5,854 nt of DNA from NCBI GenBank assembly GCA_003132125.1, contig PKWT01000009.1:1-5854 (forward strand), read 5' to 3'. The stretch comes from Micrococcales bacterium. GTDB lineage: Bacteria > Actinomycetota > Actinomycetes > Actinomycetales > Dermatophilaceae. The notes under the pieces are model-generated. The model was not told the origin of the DNA. It did not search any database and saw only the letters and a program-made list of their open reading frames with translations. How positions within the stretch are numbered: position 1 is the first letter of the stretch; every line of letters starts with the position of its first letter. The translations under genes were made by a program, and so were the position numbers. Positions 5,840 to 5,854 of the stretch are shown in pieces.

Positions 5840-5854
5840 ATGAGTCTTTTCAAA
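5840..5854 (+). CDS. Probable start of the next gene (only five codons visible)
   Basis: ATG at 5840 begins MSLFK and runs off the window. A G-rich stretch, GGTGGGG (5831-5837), lies just upstream but only two bases from the ATG, which is short for a ribosome binding site. The position, 23 bp after the pilin remnant and in the same direction as the pilin, suggests a gene of the same pilus locus. Short basic starts of this kind are common in TadE-like pseudopilins, but five residues cannot support a name. Confidence 0.4.

Overview
The window is GC-rich chromosomal DNA that reads as an actinobacterium. The best marker is the first gene, whose product matches the C-terminal part of LpqB, the lipoprotein partner of the MtrAB two-component system, a family I know only from Actinobacteria. 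I cannot name a genus from the sequence.

Layout, left to right. (1) 1-488, plus strand: the last 161 residues of lpqB; the rest lies outside the window. (2) 489-747: a convergent gap with no intact gene. It holds a broken fragment (about 500-690) whose translation resembles the first extracytoplasmic loop of actinobacterial PIG-V-like mannosyltransferases (NWDGRWY...YGYP), plus a small perfect hairpin. The comF gene that commonly follows lpqB is not recognisable here. (3) 748-5224, minus strand: three tandem paralogous polytopic membrane proteins of 508, 487 and 497 residues, in transcription order C (3698-5224), B (2238-3701) and A (748-2241). They are joined by two identical 4-base ATGA stop/start overlaps, so they form one translationally coupled operon. 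Each has an acidic WWH-type first loop, about nine or ten membrane segments and a conserved C-terminal extracytoplasmic domain. This resembles a widespread, uncharacterised actinobacterial family with GT-C glycosyltransferase-like architecture. The promoter-proximal copy, C, has lost one of the two loop aspartates. (4) 5225-5436: the divergent intergenic region. (5) 5437-5616, plus strand: a 59-residue Flp (type IVb) prepilin with a textbook processing site and a strong ribosome binding site. A perfect 10-bp hairpin encloses its stop codon. (6) 5617-5839: a spacer containing a second copy of the last 18 codons of the pilin at an offset of exactly 200 bp, complete with its own stop codon and a slightly imperfect version of the same hairpin. 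This looks like the remnant of a tandem pilin gene. (7) 5840 onward: the probable first codons of the next plus-strand gene.

The pilin suggests the right-hand edge is the start of a tad/Flp pilus locus. The divergent three-gene membrane operon beside it may modify pilus or envelope material, for example by transferring sugars from a lipid carrier. That link rests on proximity and architecture only. The most distinctive points are the ATGA-coupled paralog triplet with one copy degenerate at the acidic motif, and the duplicated pilin tail with its stop-codon hairpin.
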